Positions 41,933 through 51,278 of a stretch of DNA of 64,000 nt are shown one piece after another. Source of the DNA: Rs1 sp038900335 (lineage in GTDB: Bacteria > Pseudomonadota > Gammaproteobacteria > Pseudomonadales > Balneatricaceae); assembly GCA_038900335.1 (NCBI GenBank), contig JBBMRB010000007.1, forward strand, positions 1 to 64,000, written 5' to 3'. The notes under the pieces are model-generated. The model saw nothing but the letters and a program-made list of their open reading frames with translations. It did not search any database and was not told the origin of the DNA. How positions within the stretch are numbered: position 1 is the stretch's first letter; every line of letters starts with the position of its first letter. The position numbers and the translations under genes are program-made.

Positions 41933-43075
41933 TTATGCAGAGGCTGTTAATAACCTAGCGAGAATGTTTTCATAAACATTTGATAGAGTATCTAAGTCAT
42001 CGACTTTGACACATTCATTAATCTTATGAATCGTCGCGTTAACAGGACCCAGTTCAATTACCTGTGCGCCAGTAGGTGCAATAAAGCGTCCGTCAGAGGT
42101 GCCGCCTGACGTTGATAGTTCAGTATCTAAACCGGTCACTGCTTTTATGGCAGCACGACTGGCATCAATAAGCTCGCCTTTTTCGGTAATAAAAGGGTTG
42201 CCAGAAAAGGCCCAGTCAATTGAATAGTCTATTGCCTGTTTATCAAGAATCGCGTGAGTTCTCGCTTTTAAGCCCGATTCAGTCGATTGTGTTGAAAAGC
42301 GAAAGTTAAAATCAATAACCGCTTCACCAGGTACAATATTGTTAGCGCCAGTGCCTGCATGGTAATTAGATATTTGAAAGCTAGTCGGTGGGAAAAAATC
42401 ATTGCCATCATCCCATTGCTCGGCGGTGATTTCAGCTATTGCGTTGGCACCTAAATGAATGGGGTTCTTTACTAAATGAGGGTAGGCAACATGGCCTTGA
42501 ACACCTTTTATTTTCAATTTTCCACTTAAAGAGCCGCGACGGCCATTTTTAATAATATCACCCAGCTTGTCAGTGCTTGATGCTTCACCAACTACGCACC
42601 AATCAATCTTTTCATTACGCGCCTCTAAAGTATCGATAACCCTTGTCGTGCCGTTAATAAACGGGCCTTCTTCGTCACTGGTAATCAATAGCGCGATAGA
42701 ACCTTGGTGGTCACTATGATTTTCTAAAAAGCGCTCTAGTGCCGTAATCCAAGCAGCGATACCGCCTTTCATATCAGCCGCACCGCGCCCGTATAAATAA
42801 CCTTCTTTAATCGTCGGGGTAAATGGGTCGCTGTGCCACAAATCAGTTGGGCCAGATGGTACAACATCGGTGTGGCCTGCAAAACAAAGTACAGGGCTTT
42901 GAGTGCCGCGGCGTGCCCAAAAGTTTTTCACATTTTCAAAGGGCATTTTTTCAATGATGAAGCCCATCTTTTCTAATCGTTCTATTAAAACATCCTGGCA
43001 TCCGGCGTCTTCAGGGGTAACAGATTTACGCGAAATAAGGTCGCTAAGTAGCTCAATTGTGGCAGAGGTTTTCAT
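41933..43075 (-). CDS. dapE: Succinyl-diaminopimelate desuccinylase
   Basis: Hydrolyses N-succinyl-LL-2,6-diaminopimelate to give LL-diaminopimelate for lysine and peptidoglycan. Length 380 is typical. The dinuclear-zinc ligands are recognisable: H in CFAGHTDVVPSG, D in GRGAADMKGG, E in LITSDEEGPF, E in VVGEASS and a C-terminal H in GPVNATIHKINE. A lid domain with GVQGHVAYPHL-type residues is present. Second to last gene in the transcription order, after dapD, separated from it by a terminator at 43098-43129. Confidence 0.97.
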   Translation of the reverse strand: MKTSATIELLSDLISRKSVTPEDAGCQDVLIERLEKMGFIIEKMPFENVKNFWARRGTQSPVLCFAGHTDVVPSGPTDLWHSDPFTPTIKEGYLYGRGAADMKGGIAAWITALERFLENHSDHQGSIALLITSDEEGPFINGTTRVIDTLEARNEKIDWCVVGEASSTDKLGDIIKNGRRGSLSGKLKIKGVQGHVAYPHLVKNPIHLGANAIAEITAEQWDDGNDFFPPTSFQISNYHAGTGANNIVPGEAVIDFNFRFSTQSTESGLKARTHAILDKQAIDYSIDWAFSGNPFITEKGELIDASRAAIKAVTGLDTELSTSGGTSDGRFIAPTGAQVIELGPVNATIHKINECVKVDDLDTLSNVYENILARLLTASA

Positions 43076-43097
43076 GAAATAGGCTCTTTAAAATGTA

Positions 43098-43129
43098 AAA
43101 AGGAAAAGCAGGTCAATGAATTGACCTGC
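43098..43129 (-). terminator. Intrinsic terminator of dapD
   Basis: On the minus strand GCAGGTCAAT and ATTGACCTGC pair, followed by TTTTCCTTTTT. It lies between dapD and dapE, so dapE is probably also made from its own promoter or by readthrough. Confidence 0.75.
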
Positions 43130-43153
43130 ACAGACTAGCAATTAAACACTGAT

Positions 43154-44188
43154 TTAGTTGTGTTTATGCAACGCTTCATTTAATTCGATTGCAGATTTAT
43201 TTGTTTTAACTTCGATACGACCATTATTTGAGTTGCGACGGAATAATAGATCTGATTTGCCTGCAAGTTCAGCAGCTTTAACACTAGATACTTCGTTGTT
43301 TTGATCATCAAGTACCGTCACTTTAGCACCCGCTGTTACATATAGCCCAGCTTCAATTGTGCATCTGTCGCCTAATGGAATGCCAGTGCCGGCATTAGCG
43401 CCAAGTAAGCAGTGTTCACCGACAGAAATAATGACATTATTACCACCTGATAGTGTACCCATTGTTGATGCACCACCACCAATATCTGTAGCATTACCGA
43501 CAACAACACCGGCTGAAATTCGACCTTCAACCATGCCTACACCTAATGTGCCTGCATTGAAGTTAATGAAACCTTCATGCATCACTGTGGTGCCTTCACC
43601 AACATGTGCGCCTAATCTTACACGTGAAGCATCACCAATACGGATGCCGGTAGGGATCACGTAGTTGCTCATTTTAGGGAATTTATCCACAGACATAACA
43701 TCAAGTATGCGCCCTTGTGCGCGCGCTGCTAGTTGACGTTTAGGTAGGTCTTCTAATGAGACAGCGCCTTCATTAGTCCAGGCAACATTTGGTAAAAGTG
43801 CGAATTGATTTGTTAGATCAATAGTGTGTGGTTTAACTAAACGCGCTGATAAGAGAGTCAGTTTTAAGTAAGCTTCAGGCGTGCTAGCAGGCGCTGAATC
43901 AGTGGCTAATATCGTAATAACCATCGGCTGTTTAGAGCCTTTTAATAAATTGACTATTTCTGCTTGCGCACTTTCATTAACGTTGATTAATGCGTTCTCT
44001 ATCGCGCTTAGCTGCTCTTCGCAGATCTCAATTGCAGAGTCAGAACCCATTTCATAGTCAATACATGCACCAACGGCACCAATTAACTCATCAGAAGGGT
44101 TTAAGATTGGTTGATTGTAATAAACTTCTAACCAGTCACCTGTTGATGATTGTGTGCCGACACCGATACCGAATGCAAAAAAACTCAT
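43154..44188 (-). CDS. dapD: 2,3,4,5-tetrahydropyridine-2,6-dicarboxylate N-succinyltransferase
   Basis: Transfers succinyl from succinyl-CoA to tetrahydrodipicolinate. At 344 residues it is the long, Pseudomonas-type DapD, not the 274-residue enteric form. The left-handed beta-helix is clear in the C-terminal half: VIPTGIRIGDASRVRLGAHVGEGTTVMHEGFINFNAGTLG, ISAGVVVGNATDIGGGASTMGTLSGGNN and GEHCLLGANAGTGIPLGDRCTIEAGLYV. ATG with AAGGGGA upstream. Follows the ArsC-like gene by 15 bases. Confidence 0.96.
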   Translation of the reverse strand: MSFFAFGIGVGTQSSTGDWLEVYYNQPILNPSDELIGAVGACIDYEMGSDSAIEICEEQLSAIENALINVNESAQAEIVNLLKGSKQPMVITILATDSAPASTPEAYLKLTLLSARLVKPHTIDLTNQFALLPNVAWTNEGAVSLEDLPKRQLAARAQGRILDVMSVDKFPKMSNYVIPTGIRIGDASRVRLGAHVGEGTTVMHEGFINFNAGTLGVGMVEGRISAGVVVGNATDIGGGASTMGTLSGGNNVIISVGEHCLLGANAGTGIPLGDRCTIEAGLYVTAGAKVTVLDDQNNEVSSVKAAELAGKSDLLFRRNSNNGRIEVKTNKSAIELNEALHKHN

Positions 44189-44203
44189 ATTATTCCCCTT
44201 AAA

Positions 44204-44584
44204 CTAATTAGTGATAAAAAATTGGTGATATTGATCTGCTTTAAAACCAACCAAACTATTGTTGGCTTTTGACGTACTCATGGTTAACACGGGGCGTTTA
44301 ATCATCGCCGGATGCTCAAGCATTAGTGCCAGCGCCCGTGTTTGGTCTATAGTGTTTTTTACGTCATCACTTTGTTGGCGCCAAGTGGTACCGCGTTTAT
44401 TGAGTAGTATCTCCCATGAATGAGCGTGTAAAAACTGTTGTAACAAGCTCTCGTCAATACCATCAACACGATAATCATGGAAACGGTAGTCAAGGCCTTG
44501 GCTATCTAGCCATTTCTTGGCTTTTTTAATGGTATCGCAGTTCTTTATTCCATAGAGAACAATACTCTTGTTTTCAGTCGTCAT
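44204..44584 (-). CDS. ArsC/Spx-family protein (YffB-like)
   Basis: A 126-residue thioredoxin-fold protein. Near the N-terminus it has LYGIKNCDTIKKAKKWLDSQGLDYRFHDYRVDG; the active position has a single Cys (GIKNCDT), not a CxxC. Also LLNKRGTTWR and IKRPVLTMS. This is the YffB branch of the ArsC family, which binds glutathione; it is not a proven arsenate reductase. It lies between dapC and dapD (35 and 15 base gaps), an arrangement common in gammaproteobacteria that suggests cotranscription, but its link to lysine synthesis is unknown. Confidence 0.9.
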   Translation of the reverse strand: MTTENKSIVLYGIKNCDTIKKAKKWLDSQGLDYRFHDYRVDGIDESLLQQFLHAHSWEILLNKRGTTWRQQSDDVKNTIDQTRALALMLEHPAMIKRPVLTMSTSKANNSLVGFKADQYHQFFITN

Positions 44585-44619
44585 ATCTATCCTGCTGGTA
44601 TCTGGCTTTAAATTATTAA

Positions 44620-45828
44620 CTATGATTTGTTTACTTCAAGAGATAATACATAGTCTCTGATACGCTGTGCGCCTTCTATACATTCTGCCATCGTCGCCAC
44701 TAGTGCCATGCGCACATAATTTTTGCCAGGGATAATGCCATCGACTTCTCGTGATAGGTAACTGCCTGGCAGTAGCGTTAAGTTCTGTTGGGCGAATAGA
44801 TCTCTGGCAAAAATTTCATCATCAATCGGTGTCTTAGCCCATAAGTAAAAGCTAGCCTCAGGCTGTGATACCTCTAATACTGGGCTGAGTATCGACAATA
44901 CTTTAGCAAACTTATCTCTGTAAGCCTCTCTGTTTTCTAGTACATGTGCTTCATCAGACCATGCTGCAATAGAGGCATACTGATGTTGTATCGGCATCGC
45001 ACAGCCATGGTAAGTTCTATACTGTAAAAAAGGCAGTAGCAGTTTACTATCCCCTGCTACAAAACCTGAGCGAAGCCCTGGTAAGTTAGAGCGTTTAGAT
45101 AAACTATGCATTACCACGCAGCGCTCGTAATCATTGCGCGCTAAACTTGCACAAGCTTGTAGTAAGCCAATGGGCGGTTTAGCCTCATCGAAATATATTT
45201 CTGAATAACACTCATCACTAACAATTATGAAGTCATATTGCTCTGCTAGTTTTATCAGTTTTTGCAGCGTTGCTAAATCTGTGACAGAGCCTGTTGGGTT
45301 GCCAGGGGAGCAGATAAACAGGATTTGGCAGCGCTGCCAAATATCAGCAGGTACGCTGTCATAATCGGGAATGAAACCATTCTCGCTTAAGCAGTTTAAA
45401 TAATGTGGTTGGGCACCTGCTAAATAAGCAGCGCCTTCATAAATTTGATAAAAAGGGTTAGGGCAGACAACGAGTGCGTCCTGCGTTCTGGTAACAGCGG
45501 CTTGTATAAACGAAAAAATAGCTTCGCGTGTACCATTAACAGGCACCACATTAGTGGCACCTTGCAAAGAATTGCTGGCAAGTGAGAACCTTTGCTCACA
45601 CCATGCGGCAATACACTCGCTGAGCTCAGTCATTCCTTTTGTCGTCGGGTATTTAGCTAAGCCATCGATGTTGTCGATAATTGTTTGAGCAACAAAGGCC
45701 GGTGATTTATGTTTAGGCTCGCCAATAGAAAATGCAATGTGCTCTAAATCAGCTGGGCTGACAGTGGCTTTTAGTTCAGCTAATTTTTCAAATGGATAAG
45801 GTTGTAGTTGTGATAACTCTTGATTCAT
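44620..45828 (-). CDS. dapC: Succinyldiaminopimelate transaminase
   Basis: A PLP-dependent class I/II aminotransferase converting N-succinyl-2-amino-6-ketopimelate to N-succinyl-LL-diaminopimelate. 402 residues. The substrate-binding N-terminal QLQPYPFEKLAEL and IAFSIGEPKHKSP are followed by PNPFYQIYEGAAYLAGAQP and ICSPGNPTGSV. PLP aspartate lies in IIVSDECYSEIYFD. The catalytic lysine is in MHSLSKRSNLPGLRSGF. It sits at the head of the dap cluster dapC-arsC-dapD-dapE, which fixes its role better than sequence alone. Confidence 0.93.
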   Translation of the reverse strand: MNQELSQLQPYPFEKLAELKATVSPADLEHIAFSIGEPKHKSPAFVAQTIIDNIDGLAKYPTTKGMTELSECIAAWCEQRFSLASNSLQGATNVVPVNGTREAIFSFIQAAVTRTQDALVVCPNPFYQIYEGAAYLAGAQPHYLNCLSENGFIPDYDSVPADIWQRCQILFICSPGNPTGSVTDLATLQKLIKLAEQYDFIIVSDECYSEIYFDEAKPPIGLLQACASLARNDYERCVVMHSLSKRSNLPGLRSGFVAGDSKLLLPFLQYRTYHGCAMPIQHQYASIAAWSDEAHVLENREAYRDKFAKVLSILSPVLEVSQPEASFYLWAKTPIDDEIFARDLFAQQNLTLLPGSYLSREVDGIIPGKNYVRMALVATMAECIEGAQRIRDYVLSLEVNKS

Positions 45829-46012
45829 ATTTCTATACCTTAACGGATCGTTCGCTACTGCTAGAGCGATGTATTATTTTTTATTGGCGCATTTTAGCTA
45901 CCCCATCACTTAATCGACAAATGATGGAGTAATAATCGCGACTGATTATAGCCTAGTCAGGTTTATGTGAATACTTCAAAGCTGCGTCGGTGCTAATTTA
46001 GTCGCTGTTAAA

Positions 46013-47095
46013 TTAGCTGTTTAGAATATATAGCGGTATACGCATAATAGGATCATCGTTTTGCGCCACTATAAATATGATGGCAAGTAAGGCGGCAACG
46101 GTCAGGAAATACCAGATAATAGAAAAAACTTGACCGTACCTATCTAGCGGTAATAAATGCGTATGATGGCGATGACGCCATTGCGAAATTATTTCAACAC
46201 TACCGATAATTAACATAATGGCTAATAAATTCAAATGAAAAGCAAAGCTGAAATAGATGCCCACGATAGCCGCTAGCGTACACAGGGCAATGCCAACCAT
46301 TGAATTAAAAGAAAAGCTAATGCTCTTCAAAATATGGCCGCCATCGAGCGGTAAAATAGGAAATAAATTAATCAGATTTAATAAGGCGTTGAGTGAGGCA
46401 AGCGCTGCAAAAAAAGGTAAGTCAGTTATCCAGTAAGCGATGAGTGCTGCTATCGATAAAAACAAACCAAATGTTGGCCCCATAATGGAAATAACGACAT
46501 CTTGCCAGCGGGTGTTGATTTTACTGTCACTGAGCGCTAATCCGCCTAGGAAGGGGATGAGGTAAATTCCCTTGGTCTTCATGTTGAAATATTTCATTGC
46601 CCGAATATGACCGTATTCATGAATCACTAGGCAGACCAGTAGAGCGATTGCGAACTCAAATGATAGTAACCAGCTATAGGCACCTAAACTTGCGCCCGCT
46701 AGCAGTACTTTGATTAATTTTGCGCTTTTAAATAGCTTTAAAGCCATGATCCCCAAACCGATTATGCTAGGCTTTTGCTTGATTTCGATTGGGTTTAGCG
46801 GTGTTTGCTGCTCAATATCTTTGGTATTGCGTGAGCCTTTGCTAACAACCTGATCATTGACTGACAGTTGATAGTTTAGCTCAAAAGGCTGCCATTGCAG
46901 TGTTAATGTTAAATCACATTGGATGCTGTCACTGCCATTATTGAGCTGAAAATCATGATGATACTCAGTGCTGCTATCACTTGTCGCATCCTTTTGAGAC
47001 ACTAACTGATTATCCCAATAAAGTTGTTGCCAGCCCGCCATAGACCCCTGCAGGCGAAGTTGTTTTCCTAAACATTGTGTGACTAATAATTCCAC
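46013..47095 (-). CDS. Site-2-protease-like M50 zinc metallopeptidase
   Basis: A 360-residue membrane protein. Residues 1-110 are a soluble beta-rich domain (LQGSMAGWQQLYWDNQLVS). Several membrane segments follow, with the zinc motif HEYGH at 159-163 in CLVIHEYGHIRAMKYF and the second motif LPLDGG at 248-253 in NLINLFPILPLDGGHI. Both metal-binding sites are intact, so it should be an active intramembrane protease or a close relative. Substrate unknown. It is next to dapC but in the same direction with a 184-base gap, so likely a separate transcript. Confidence 0.9.
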   Translation of the reverse strand: MELLVTQCLGKQLRLQGSMAGWQQLYWDNQLVSQKDATSDSSTEYHHDFQLNNGSDSIQCDLTLTLQWQPFELNYQLSVNDQVVSKGSRNTKDIEQQTPLNPIEIKQKPSIIGLGIMALKLFKSAKLIKVLLAGASLGAYSWLLSFEFAIALLVCLVIHEYGHIRAMKYFNMKTKGIYLIPFLGGLALSDSKINTRWQDVVISIMGPTFGLFLSIAALIAYWITDLPFFAALASLNALLNLINLFPILPLDGGHILKSISFSFNSMVGIALCTLAAIVGIYFSFAFHLNLLAIMLIIGSVEIISQWRHRHHTHLLPLDRYGQVFSIIWYFLTVAALLAIIFIVAQNDDPIMRIPLYILNS

Positions 47096-47560
47096 TCAAA
47101 AACCTCATTAATAAGATGCGTTTGCTCACTGAGCCATCAGTGTAAAAAAGAGGGCATTATAACGTATACCAGCTGATTAAATGTTCTTTTATTTTATCGA
47201 CGATAAGCGATGTGTTGATTGAAAACTTAGTATATCATCCGCTTGATGTTCAACGCTGACTGAAACGTATTTTAATAGGCATTTTTATGCCGATTCACCG
47301 TACAATAGCCTACTTTATTATAAAGTAATATTTACGCTATACTTGTTTTAGTCATCAATATTATTGTTAACTAGAGATTCTTTTTTAGCATTGATCTTCT
47401 TCAGTAAATGAAGTGGTGTGCCGGGCTCTGAGGTAATAAATCATTTTTCGCCAATTAAAACTAATTGATGGCGGCTAGGTTTAAGTATCTAGCAGTTTAA
47501 TGGATGTTGATATTTAGTTGGGATGATTTTTAATTACTTTAAATTAGTAGAGATTTTTGT
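47096..47560. other. Divergent intergenic region, no gene
   Basis: About 465 bases between the M50 protease (-) and the MFS gene (+). Small dyads such as TACTTTA/TAAAGTA near 47312 and GGCAT/ATGCC near 47279-47291 occur, but none with a T tract. No operator recognised. Confidence 0.45.
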
Positions 47561-49969
47561 ATGGCCATGACTTTTTTGCCTTTAGTGGCGCTGTTTTGTA
47601 GTTGTTTCATCATGATGATGGGCAATGGCTTAATTAACGTATTCCTGCCAGTTAAAATGGCCGCTGAAAACTTAAATACAGGGACTATTGGTTTAGTTTT
47701 ATCGCTGTATTATGTCGGTATGCTAATAGGTGCTATCTATAGTAAAAACCTAATTAAACGAGCGGGCCACGTTAGAGTTTTTGCCGGTTGTGTGGCCCTT
47801 GGTGCGGTCAGTGTCTTAGCGTGTAGCTTTTATGAAGACAAAATTTTATGGGGCTTAATGCGTGTTGTTATCGGTTTTTGTAATGCCTGTGCCTATACTG
47901 CGATGGAGAGCTGGTTAAGTGGTAGTGCAACTAAAAATAGCCGGGGAAAAGTGCTGGCTGCATACAATGCGGTGGTCTTAGGCGGATTATTCACAGGTCA
48001 GTTTTTGCTCAATTATGCCCCTCCAAGTGAAAACACCTTATTTGTTTTAGGCGGCGCTTTATTATGTTGCTCTATTATTCCGGTTGCACTGAGTAAAAAT
48101 TCAGGCCCGGTGATAGAAGATGTCATCCCAATGTCTATTATCGCTCTACTGAAAAAATCACCTTTAGGGGTGGTGTGCTGTATTACCGGCGGTTTAGTTT
48201 ATGCTGCTCTGTTTAACATGCTACCCGTTTTTGCGAAAGCGAATAATATAGTCGATTTTCAGCTGACGCTATATATGGCGGTAGCTATTTTCGGCGCCTT
48301 TATTTTACAGTTTCCAGTAGGTTATCTCTCTGATAAATACGATCGTAGAACGATCATTTTTATTTTGCTATTTTGTTCGGCGATCTTTGGTGTCGTTGCC
48401 ACTATTGTGGCGCAACTAGATGTGACCTGGCCACTGTTTATAGCGACCAGTATTACCACTGGCATCATCGCGTGTATTTATCCGCTGAGTATCTCAGAAG
48501 TATTTGATAGGCTGCGACAAAACGAGATGGTTGCAGCGATGGGCAGTATGATTTTGGCGTTTTCTCTAGGCGGAGTGCTCGGGCCTTATACGGCGTCTTT
48601 GGTGATGGATGTTTTTGGTAATAATTCGCTGTTCTATTTCTTGGCGATCGTACAATTATTATTGGCAGGGTTTGTTATGTATCGTAAATCGGTCAGAGAA
48701 TCGCTGCCGGTTGATAAGCAAGAAAGCTTTGTTATGCAAAGTGCGGCAATGACCGCGATGGTTGATCTTGATCCACGAACAGAATATATCGAGCCGACAC
48801 GAGCGCTTAGTAATGATGCTCAAACGGCGATAGATATTGCCCATACCGATCAAGGTGCTGCTGTTAAAATGGTTAGAGCTATCGCAATTAGTCATCCTGA
48901 AAGGGCGGTTGAAATGGCGTGTGCACTGGCATCCGTTGAAGATATTGATGTGTTGAGATTATATGAGGTAATGCGTGAGGCGGTACCTGATCAAATTATG
49001 GCTATCACTCGTGCCATTGTAGCGACGCAACCAGATCTTGCCTACAATTTGGTAAAAAGGCTCGCTGAACACTACCCTGAACAAGTGGTATCAGTGGCAG
49101 CTGAAATAGGCTTTGCGTCACCTGAATTAAGAGTTGATATGGCCAGAATAGCGGTGGAGTCCGCACCGGAATCGGTATTGGAAGTAGCAGAGTATTATGC
49201 ACAGGTGATGGCGCAAGAGCGTGAAGATCTTCGCCCTGCCGATGAGGCGGAAGATACGAGTGAGCAAGATGCATTAGATATCGCAGCGCAATTGTGGGAG
49301 GCCTCTCCTGAACAAGCGCTTGATGTAGCTGTGACTTTAGCTGAAGCCGTTCCTGAAACAGTTGTATCATTTGCCACAGAGCTGGCAGAAAATATATCTG
49401 AAGGTGATTTAGAGCAAAATGAGGATTATGAGGAAGTTGACAGTGAAGATGCCGATGCTGTTGATCAAGCATACCTAGAAAAAGTTTATCAAGAGGCGAT
49501 AGAGACTGATGCGGCTATTGATCTGGTGCACAGATTTAGTGAAGTCGCTCCTGATAGCGCGTTAGAAGTTGCAGCAGCGGTTGTTGAAGCTCTGCCTGAT
49601 AGTGCGGGCTCTATTGCCTCAGAGTTTATTTCAAATATGGATGATGAAGAGTATGTTAAAGGTGATGGCACTGCATTAGAAGAAAGTGCCAGCCGTTTGG
49701 AATATGCACACCAAGCAGCGCTTAATACTGAAATTGCTATCGACCTAGTACAGACCTTATCAGACGCTGCACCTGAGAACACTTCAGATGTTGCAGCTGC
49801 TGTTGTTGATGCTTTTCCAGATTCCGCTTCTTTGTTATTAGATAACATCAGTGAAGGGGCAGAATCTATAGAGGGTGAATGGGTCAGTATGCTTGATGAT
49901 GCGCCTAAAGAGATCGCAAACTTGGAATGGGAGGCTGATCAAAGTACGCAAAAGAACACAAAAGAGTAA
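47561..49969 (+). CDS. MFS transporter with a long C-terminal helical-repeat domain
   Basis: An 802-residue protein. Residues 1-385 are a major-facilitator transporter of the YcaD-like type with 12 membrane segments: FLPLVALFCSCFIMMMGNG, LSLYYVGMLIGAIYSKNLIKRAGHVR, RVVIGFCNACAYTAMESWL, and YLSDKYDRRTIIF in the loop after TM6. Residues about 390-802 are cytoplasmic, acidic and built of short repeats of the form P-[ED]-x-A-x-x-[VI]-A, e.g. SPEQALDVAVTLAEAVPET, APDSALEVAAAVVEALPDS and APENTSDVAAAVVDAFPDS. This tail is not part of normal MFS proteins. Single-gene transcript with a terminator at 49983. Substrate unknown. Confidence 0.85.
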   Translation: MAMTFLPLVALFCSCFIMMMGNGLINVFLPVKMAAENLNTGTIGLVLSLYYVGMLIGAIYSKNLIKRAGHVRVFAGCVALGAVSVLACSFYEDKILWGLMRVVIGFCNACAYTAMESWLSGSATKNSRGKVLAAYNAVVLGGLFTGQFLLNYAPPSENTLFVLGGALLCCSIIPVALSKNSGPVIEDVIPMSIIALLKKSPLGVVCCITGGLVYAALFNMLPVFAKANNIVDFQLTLYMAVAIFGAFILQFPVGYLSDKYDRRTIIFILLFCSAIFGVVATIVAQLDVTWPLFIATSITTGIIACIYPLSISEVFDRLRQNEMVAAMGSMILAFSLGGVLGPYTASLVMDVFGNNSLFYFLAIVQLLLAGFVMYRKSVRESLPVDKQESFVMQSAAMTAMVDLDPRTEYIEPTRALSNDAQTAIDIAHTDQGAAVKMVRAIAISHPERAVEMACALASVEDIDVLRLYEVMREAVPDQIMAITRAIVATQPDLAYNLVKRLAEHYPEQVVSVAAEIGFASPELRVDMARIAVESAPESVLEVAEYYAQVMAQEREDLRPADEAEDTSEQDALDIAAQLWEASPEQALDVAVTLAEAVPETVVSFATELAENISEGDLEQNEDYEEVDSEDADAVDQAYLEKVYQEAIETDAAIDLVHRFSEVAPDSALEVAAAVVEALPDSAGSIASEFISNMDDEEYVKGDGTALEESASRLEYAHQAALNTEIAIDLVQTLSDAAPENTSDVAAAVVDAFPDSASLLLDNISEGAESIEGEWVSMLDDAPKEIANLEWEADQSTQKNTKE
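49490..49852 (+). repeat. Internal duplication in the MFS gene tail
   Basis: Residues about 644-691 (starting QEAIETDAAIDLVH) and 718-765 (starting QAALNTEIAIDLVQ) are homologous, with AAAVVEALPDSA facing AAAVVDAFPDSA. The corresponding bases at 49490-49633 and 49712-49852 show matching stretches, i.e. a repeat unit of about 220 bases. Confidence 0.7.
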
Positions 49970-49982
49970 TGATGAGACACAG

Positions 49983-50015
49983 AAACAACTCAATGTTTAA
50001 TATTGAGTTGTTTTT
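49983..50015 (+). terminator. Intrinsic terminator of the MFS gene
   Basis: AAACAACTCAAT pairs perfectly with ATTGAGTTGTTT, loop of 7, followed by TT after the stem. The T run is partly inside the stem. Confidence 0.78.
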
Positions 50016-50136
50016 GCCCGAGCATCGTCGTTTATAGGCAACTTGCACAGTGGTTGAATAGTACTATCGAATGAGTCAGACCAACAATTATATTTATAAC
50101 TGACATAATACATTGATTACTTGATAAGGCACCTCA

Positions 50137-51252
50137 ATGAAACAAAAAGCTAATATACCCCCAGTTGCAAGCGTAGAAGTTAAGCCTTCGTGTATTGGCT
50201 TTTTGCTGTTAGATGATTATTCGATGATAGCCTTGGCATCAGCGGTAGAGCCGTTGCGAATGGCAAATCAGTTATCGGGTAAAGAGCTTTATAATTGGGT
50301 GTTAATTAGCGCATCAGGTAATAATGTTAAAGCTAGTGATGGTATGAAAGTAGCAGTGGATTACGCTATTGAAAACGCACCGCATGTGCAAACGCTGATT
50401 GTCGCTGGTGGCTTAAATATTACCAAAAACTACGGCAAGCCAGAAATACAATATTTAAAGAAGTTAGCGAAACAGAAAGTCGTTATCAGTGGTATTTGTA
50501 CTGGTACTTACGTATTGGCTGATGCGGGTTTACTTGATGGTTATGACTGCAGTATTCACTGGGAGTATCTAGCGCCATTACAAGAAGCGTTTCCCAAGGT
50601 TAATTGTAACCGACGGTTATTTACTCACGATGGTGATCGCTTAACCTGCTCTGGTGGCGGTGCGCCGATGGACATGATTTTGTATATCATTACATTACAA
50701 TACGGGCGGGGCTTAAGCGCGGCAATTTCAGATATGTTTGTCTGTGATAGAGTGCGCTCGCAAGGCGATCAGCAAAAAGTACCGCTTCGTCATCTGCTTA
50801 GTACAGCACAGCCAAAATTGATTGAAATCGTTGAGTTAATGGAATCTAACATTGAAGAGCCGATTGAGCTAAATGAATTGGCAGGCTTTGTCGGTGTGTC
50901 CAGAAGACAGTTAGAGCGACTGTTTCATCGTTATCTAAATTGTACGCCATCAAGGTATTATTTGCGTTTACGCCTAGACAGAGCAAGGCAATTATTAAAA
51001 CAGACAACCATGTCTATTATTGAAGTCTCATCTGCTTGTGGTTTTGTCTCTACACCACATTTTAGTCGCTGTTATCGAAAATACGTTGGCGTTTCACCCA
51101 GGGAAGATCGCACTGGGATGTGGACCGATACCAGTTTAGATATACATACGATGAACATGGCTTTAACGATGCCAAAGTTCAATATTAATAGTACTGATAT
51201 TTTAAATGCGGCAAGTTTTGAGCCCAGTTTCGCCTCTGTCAAACTAACATAG
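50137..51252 (+). CDS. GlxA-family AraC regulator, GbdR-like
   Basis: A 371-residue regulator. N-terminal DJ-1/PfpI-like amidotransferase-type domain: PSCIGFLLLDDYSMIALASAVEPLRMANQLSG, LIVAGGLNITKNYG and GICTGTYVLADAGLL. The C-terminal AraC DNA-binding domain has two helix-turn-helix motifs: IELNELAGFVGVSRRQLERLF and SIIEVSSACGFVSTPHFSRCYRKYVGVSP. Overall layout, length and DYSMIALASAVEPLRMAN match GbdR, the betaine-sensing activator of Pseudomonas. The betIBA-choXWV operon lies 4 kb away, which supports this, though no betaine catabolic genes are seen. AAGG precedes the ATG. Confidence 0.88.
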   Translation: MKQKANIPPVASVEVKPSCIGFLLLDDYSMIALASAVEPLRMANQLSGKELYNWVLISASGNNVKASDGMKVAVDYAIENAPHVQTLIVAGGLNITKNYGKPEIQYLKKLAKQKVVISGICTGTYVLADAGLLDGYDCSIHWEYLAPLQEAFPKVNCNRRLFTHDGDRLTCSGGGAPMDMILYIITLQYGRGLSAAISDMFVCDRVRSQGDQQKVPLRHLLSTAQPKLIEIVELMESNIEEPIELNELAGFVGVSRRQLERLFHRYLNCTPSRYYLRLRLDRARQLLKQTTMSIIEVSSACGFVSTPHFSRCYRKYVGVSPREDRTGMWTDTSLDIHTMNMALTMPKFNINSTDILNAASFEPSFASVKLT

Positions 51253-51278
51253 CACTACGTTAGAGATGTGATGTATTG

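Noticed and set aside
49005..49848. Long minus-strand frames (60-155 codons) inside the MFS tail
   Set aside because: They are shadows created by the biased codon use of the repeat region; composition (Ser/Ala or Leu/Gln rich) is not protein-like.
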